Positions 13,624-17,432 of a DNA stretch of 17,432 nucleotides are shown in pieces (position 1 is the stretch's first letter; every line of letters begins with the position of its first letter). The stretch comes from Pseudonocardiales bacterium. Lineage in GTDB: Bacteria > Actinomycetota > Actinomycetes > Mycobacteriales > Pseudonocardiaceae. The notes under the pieces are model-generated. The model saw nothing but the letters and a program-made list of their open reading frames with translations. It did not search any database and was not told the DNA's origin. The position numbers and the translations under genes are program-made. The stretch is from assembly GCA_013695005.1 (NCBI GenBank), contig JACDBJ010000415.1:1-17432 (forward strand). Reading direction: 5' to 3'.

Positions 13624-14847
13624 CTAAGCCGGTTCGACCCGCAGCACGACGTCGTCCGTGCCGTTGGAGCTCGTGACGTAGAGCGCGCCGTCGGGTCCGA
13701 GCCGTGCGCCGCGCAGGCGCCCGAACGTATCGTCAAGCTGTGCCGGCACGCTGACCTGGGTCACCGCGCCGTCCGCGCCGAGCGTCATCAGCAACAGCTT
13801 GCTGCCCCGCAGCGCCGCTACCGCGAGAGCGCCGTCCAGCGAACCCCACTGTTGGCCGGACAGGATGGCCAGTCCACAGATCGCTTCCACGGGGCTCCCG
13901 GAGCTCCACACGGCGCGCACCGCGTCGGGGAAGCGTTGCAGGTCGGTCATCGGCACCGACTCGTCGTAACCTCCGACCGTGCCGCCCTTGGAGGGATCCC
14001 AGCCGTAGTTGGTTCCCGGTCGCAACAGGTTGACCTCGTCGTCGCGGGTCGGCCCGTGCTCGGCGGTGAACACGCGGCCGGTTCCCGGCTGCACCGCGAC
14101 GCCCTGCACGTTGCGATGGCCGTAGGTGTAGACCAGCGGCTCCCTGGCGTTCGCCGAGCCGGCGAAGGGGCTGCCCGGCGCGGGACCTCCGGTGGCGAGA
14201 TCCACCCGCAGCACCTTGCCGCCCAGCGACCCCCGGTCCTGCGCGATGTTGCCCCTCGCGGTGTCGCCGGTGCCGACGAGCAGCGCACCGTCCGCGCCCA
14301 GCGTCGGGCGGCAGCCGGAGTGCCGGCCGGACGGGTTGACCGGCAGCCCGCCGACCAGCGGATCCTTGACCTTGCGGGCGCTGCGTGAGTCCGCCGAGAG
14401 CTCCCATGTGACCAGCCGGATGTCGTCGGCCGTGCCGCCCGTGGTATGCGTCTGGCAGGTGGTGAAGCGCCGTGAGCTGCCGAAGTCAGGGTGTACGACC
14501 AGGCCCATCAGCCCGCCCTCACCCTGCACCAGCACGTCGGCGAAGTCGGCCTCGACCGTTGTGACCGTCGCCCCAGGCTGCCCGCTGGACAGCAGCGCCA
14601 GCCGCCCAGGCCGTTGGGTGACCAGCATCTGCCCGTCGGGCAGGAAACCGACGTCCCACGGGTGGCTCAGCCCGCGAGCCACCGTACTGACCTTCAGCGA
14701 CGGCGCATCGGTGCGCGCGGGTGAGGACGTGCTCCCGGCACCACCGCCGCCGGGCACCGAGCTCGGCTGGGAGCAGGCGATCGTCCCGGCCAACCCCACG
14801 GTCAGCGCGGCGGACGCTCCGATCACCCTCAGCGCGCGGAGAAGCAT
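13624..14847 (-). CDS. PQQ-dependent sugar dehydrogenase-like lipoprotein
   Basis: Predicted exported six-bladed beta-propeller of the glucose/sorbosone dehydrogenase family, which oxidises sugars with bound PQQ. A signal peptide with hydrophobic core ASAALTVGLAGTIA precedes Cys25, a plausible though not ideal lipobox (TIAC), then a Gly/Ser-rich linker. Family signatures follow: SHPWDVGFLPDGQMLVTQRPG, GEGGLMGLVVHPDF, GRHSGCRPTLGADGALLVGTGD with the predicted catalytic His176, LGGKVLRVDL, YGHRNVQGVAV, FTAEHGPTRDDEVNLL and NYGWDPSKGG. At 407 residues it is a normal length. No PQQ synthesis genes are in the window, and some actinobacterial homologues may not use PQQ. The ATG has no good ribosome site. 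It is divergent from the tricorn gene and convergent with the PIG-L gene. Confidence 0.88.
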   Translation of the reverse strand: MLLRALRVIGASAALTVGLAGTIACSQPSSVPGGGGAGSTSSPARTDAPSLKVSTVARGLSHPWDVGFLPDGQMLVTQRPGRLALLSSGQPGATVTTVEADFADVLVQGEGGLMGLVVHPDFGSSRRFTTCQTHTTGGTADDIRLVTWELSADSRSARKVKDPLVGGLPVNPSGRHSGCRPTLGADGALLVGTGDTARGNIAQDRGSLGGKVLRVDLATGGPAPGSPFAGSANAREPLVYTYGHRNVQGVAVQPGTGRVFTAEHGPTRDDEVNLLRPGTNYGWDPSKGGTVGGYDESVPMTDLQRFPDAVRAVWSSGSPVEAICGLAILSGQQWGSLDGALAVAALRGSKLLLMTLGADGAVTQVSVPAQLDDTFGRLRGARLGPDGALYVTSSNGTDDVVLRVEPA

Positions 14848-14913
14848 GGCGCCGATACTGGCCAGCGGCCGGTTTCGTCCCGGTGTGCTGGGCGGACACT
14901 ACGGTCTGCTGGC
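14848..14913. promoter_or_regulatory. Short divergent promoter region with possible leaderless starts
   Basis: Only 66 bases separate the two divergent ATGs, and neither has a clear Shine-Dalgarno. On + TACGGT (14900-14905) ends 8 bases before the tricorn ATG. On - CAGTAT ends 7 bases before the dehydrogenase ATG. A -10 element at that distance would place transcription starts at or near the ATG, as in leaderless actinobacterial mRNAs. This is inference. Confidence 0.3.
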
Positions 14914-17432
14914 ATGACCCCGAGCTACCTACGCCACCCGCACCTGCACGGCGACTCGGTGGTCTTCGTCGCCGAGGACGACGTGTGGCTCGCACCGCTG
15001 GACGGTGGGCGGGCGTACCGCCTCTCCGCTGACCGTGTCCCGGTGGCCGACCCACGGCTGTCGCCGGACGGCAGCAAGGTCGCGTGGACGTCCTGGGCCG
15101 CGGGCGCGCCCGAGGTGTACGTGGCCGACCTCGAGGGCGGCGGGGCGCGGCGGCTGACCTACTGGGGCGACTTCGGCACGCACACCCTCGGGTGGACGTC
15201 CGACGGAGAGGTGCTGGCCGCGACGGCCTCCGGCCGGCAGTACTACCGGCGGACGTTGGCGCACGCGGTCGGGCTCGACAGCGGCCCTGGTCGGGTGCTG
15301 CCCTACGGGCCGCTTTCCGAGCTCGTCGCGCTGCCGGGCGGAGGGGCCGCGCTGCTCAGCGCCGTGATGATGCGCGAGCCGGCCTGGTGGAAGCGCTACC
15401 GCGGCGGCACCGCCGGCAAGCTGTGGTGCGACGCCGCGGGCACCGGTGAGTTCACCCGGCTGCTCGGCGAGGTCGACGGGCAGCTCTCCTCGCTGATGGT
15501 GGTGCGCGCGGCGGGCGCCAAGTCGCGCCGCAAGCCGCGGCTGGCGTTCCTGTCCGACCACGAGGGCTGGGGCAACGTGTACTCCGCGACGCTCAGCGGC
15601 GGAGACCTGCGCCGGCACACCGACCATGGCTCGGCCGATGGTGCGCTTCCCGCGTTCTACGCCCGGCATGCCAGCACCGACGGGGTGCGCGTGATCTACC
15701 AGTGCGCGGGCGAGCTGTGGCTGCTGGACACGCTGGACGCGCAGGCCCGGCGGCTGGACATCCGGCTCGGCGGGCCACGCACGGCGCGCACTCCCTACCG
15801 GCTGCAGGCCGGGTACCACCTCGGCTCGACGGTGCCCGACGAGACTGGGCGGACGAGCGTCGTGCAGCTGCGCGGCACCGTGCACCGGCTGACCCACCGC
15901 GACGGGCCGGCCAGGACGCTGGCCGCCCAGCCGGGTGTGCGGGCCCGGCTGGCCCGGCCGCTCGGCGCGGACTGTGTGGTGTGGGTCGACGACGCTAGCG
16001 GTGAGGACACTGTCGTGATCGCCCCGCTGGACTCCACCGCGCAGGACGACGGCGGCCGGCGTCGGCTCGGGGATGGTGAGATCGGGCGGGTGCTCGAGCT
16101 GGCCTGTGCACCGGACGGCTCCCGGGTGGCGCTGGCCGCGCACGACGGGCGACTGCTGGTGCTGGACACCGGCGGCGCCGGCGGCACCGGCGCGTCAGGC
16201 GGTGAGATCCGCCAGCTCGCCCGAGGGGTGGACGGCGAGGTGTCCGGGTTGGCGTTCTCACCCGACGGCGCGTGGCTGGCCTGGTCGGACCCGGTGGAGG
16301 CCGACGCGCGGCGGATCATGCTCGCCAGGCTGGCTGACGACGAGCTGGTGGAGGTCACCGAGCCGCGGTTCGTGGACACCGAGCCGGTGTTCACCCTGGA
16401 CGGCAAGTACCTGGCTTTTCTTTCCAGGCGCAGCTTCGACCCGGTCTACGACGCGCACTCGTTCGACCTGTCGTTCCCGTTCGGCTGCCGCCCTTACCTC
16501 GTGCCGCTGGCCGCGCGCACGCCGTCCCCGTTCGGCGCCAGCCCTGACGGCCGCCCGGTCAACGGTGACGACGACGACCAGGACGAACGGCACTTTCGTG
16601 CGATAGGGCTGAACGAGCGGTCCGTTCGTTCGAGGTCGGGGGGCGCGGATGCCGCGGGCGGCGGCGGTAAGGACGGCGACAGCGCTGAGGACAGCGACGC
16701 CCCGGAGCCGGTGGTGGTGGACGTCGACGGGCTGCAGGGCCGAGTGGTGCCGGTGCCGGTCGACGAGGCGCACTACCACCGGCTCGCCGCGGGCAAGGAC
16801 TGCCTGCTGTGGGTGTGCCGCCCGATGGCCGGCGCCTTGGGCGACGGGTTGGCGAAGCAGGGGCGGGACCGCCCGCGGCCGGCGCTGGAGCGCTTCGACC
16901 TGTCGCGTCGGCGGCACGACGTGATCGCCGAGCCGGTGTCGGCGTATCACCCGAGCGGCGACGGAACTCGGCTGGTGGTGCGCGACGGCGACACCCTGCG
17001 GGTGCTGCGCACCGACCGGTCCGGCTCCGGCCCGCCAGGCGACAGCGACGCCGACGAGTTCGAGATCGACACCGACCGGCTGTCGGTGACCGTGGACCCG
17101 ACCGCCGAGTGGCGGCAGATGTACGACGAGGCCGGCCGGCTGATGCGTGACCTGTTCTGGGTTGCGGACATGGCCGGCGTCGACTGGGAGGGCGAGCTGG
17201 CCCGTTACCGGCCGCTGGTGGACGCGGTGGGTAGCCGCGACGACTTGGTGGATCTGCTGTGGGAGGTCAACGGCGAGCTGGGTACCTCGCACGCCTACAT
17301 TCGCGCCGGCAAGGGCGGCGACTGGTCTGAGCGGCCGGGGCTGCTCGGCGCCGACCTCGAACGCGACGCGGACGGGCGGTGGCGCATCGCGAGGGTGCTG
17401 CCGGCGGAGTCGTCGGACCCACGGGCGGCCAG
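14914..17432 (+). CDS. Tricorn-like protease (S41 family), 3' end outside window
   Basis: The first 839 codons of a large cytosolic protease that degrades oligopeptides released by proteasome-type or other ATP-dependent proteases. The start MTPSYLRHPHLHGD is the usual actinobacterial N-terminus. Two beta-propeller domains follow, with blade motifs such as VADPRLSPDGSKVAWTS, EVYVADLEGGGARRLT, and later LSGLAFSPDG-like VSGLAFSPDGAWLAWSD. An acidic linker (about residues 548-590) leads into the C1 helical domain (DEAGRLMRDLFWVADMAGVDW). GELGTSHAY there holds Ser792-His793, matching the tricorn catalytic Ser745-His746 pair. The window ends at the start of the PDZ region, before the nucleophile serine. 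The linker carries an unusual insert described separately. There is no clear ribosome site. Confidence 0.93.
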   Translation, partial: MTPSYLRHPHLHGDSVVFVAEDDVWLAPLDGGRAYRLSADRVPVADPRLSPDGSKVAWTSWAAGAPEVYVADLEGGGARRLTYWGDFGTHTLGWTSDGEVLAATASGRQYYRRTLAHAVGLDSGPGRVLPYGPLSELVALPGGGAALLSAVMMREPAWWKRYRGGTAGKLWCDAAGTGEFTRLLGEVDGQLSSLMVVRAAGAKSRRKPRLAFLSDHEGWGNVYSATLSGGDLRRHTDHGSADGALPAFYARHASTDGVRVIYQCAGELWLLDTLDAQARRLDIRLGGPRTARTPYRLQAGYHLGSTVPDETGRTSVVQLRGTVHRLTHRDGPARTLAAQPGVRARLARPLGADCVVWVDDASGEDTVVIAPLDSTAQDDGGRRRLGDGEIGRVLELACAPDGSRVALAAHDGRLLVLDTGGAGGTGASGGEIRQLARGVDGEVSGLAFSPDGAWLAWSDPVEADARRIMLARLADDELVEVTEPRFVDTEPVFTLDGKYLAFLSRRSFDPVYDAHSFDLSFPFGCRPYLVPLAARTPSPFGASPDGRPVNGDDDDQDERHFRAIGLNERSVRSRSGGADAAGGGGKDGDSAEDSDAPEPVVVDVDGLQGRVVPVPVDEAHYHRLAAGKDCLLWVCRPMAGALGDGLAKQGRDRPRPALERFDLSRRRHDVIAEPVSAYHPSGDGTRLVVRDGDTLRVLRTDRSGSGPPGDSDADEFEIDTDRLSVTVDPTAEWRQMYDEAGRLMRDLFWVADMAGVDWEGELARYRPLVDAVGSRDDLVDLLWEVNGELGTSHAYIRAGKGGDWSERPGLLGADLERDADGRWRIARVLPAESSDPRAA
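16583..16631. repeat. Palindromic element in frame inside the tricorn gene
   Basis: Two inverted repeats lie side by side: ACGAA (16583-16587) with TTCGT (16595-16599), and GAACGAGCGG (16611-16620) with CCGTTCGTTC (16622-16631), the second having one mismatch that would be a G-U pair in RNA. The sense frame reads RHFRAIGLNERSVRSRSG, basic and hydrophobic inside an otherwise acidic Asp/Glu-rich linker. The structure suggests an inserted short palindromic repeat of a dispersed type, which a genome search could confirm. Confidence 0.6.

Noticed and set aside
16258..17292. 344-residue - strand frame opposite the tricorn gene
   Set aside because: Shadow frame with His/Val/Arg-rich composition; the + strand encodes conserved tricorn motifs throughout.

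Overview
High-GC actinobacterial chromosome, most like the Pseudonocardiaceae/Pseudonocardiales. The support is strong G/C at third codon positions, frequent GTG starts, the conserved block glmU-prs-rplY-pth with a tRNA-Gln nearby, an actinobacterial-type tricorn protease, and a sugar phosphotransferase/PIG-L deacetylase pair. No integrase, transposase or CRISPR array is visible. It reads as ordinary core chromosome with a patchwork of accessory genes and some gene decay.

Layout. (1) 1-5135: the 3' part of a fatty-acyl adenylate-forming ligase on + converges on and overlaps pth. On - runs the housekeeping cluster glmU > prs > rplY > pth (UDP-GlcNAc synthesis, PRPP synthesis, ribosomal protein L25/Ctc, peptidyl-tRNA hydrolase), with a GTGA start/stop overlap between glmU and prs. 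(2) 5136-8721: an exported L,D-transpeptidase, then a cobalamin riboswitch directly ahead of cbtB-cbtA (predicted cobalt uptake). Next come a decayed DUF998 membrane-protein gene with a frameshift, a STAS anti-sigma-factor antagonist, and a 160-residue low-complexity hydrophilic protein closed by a strong hairpin. (3) 8722-11197: a CPBP intramembrane protease, tRNA-Gln(TTG) on -, and an acyl-CoA desaturase with an AT-richer upstream region carrying repeat-like candidate operator sequence. (4) 11198-13558: a polyprenyl-phosphate sugar phosphotransferase with an unusually short catalytic segment, a 50-codon fragment that looks like the CxxC head of a C-methyltransferase, and a PIG-L family deacetylase with Asn in place of the usual catalytic-base Asp. 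(5) 13559-17432: a PQQ-type sugar dehydrogenase lipoprotein on -, divergent from a tricorn-like protease on + that runs off the window. A short palindrome-rich element lies in frame inside the tricorn gene.

How the parts relate. UDP-GlcNAc from GlmU feeds the peptidoglycan that L,D-transpeptidases crosslink. The riboswitch should switch off cobalt import when B12 is plentiful. The sugar phosphotransferase, methyltransferase fragment and PIG-L protein look like the residue of a surface-glycan locus. The window shows no clear new multi-gene system. The best leads are the palindromic element inside the tricorn gene, the remodelled glycan genes, and the two gene remnants.
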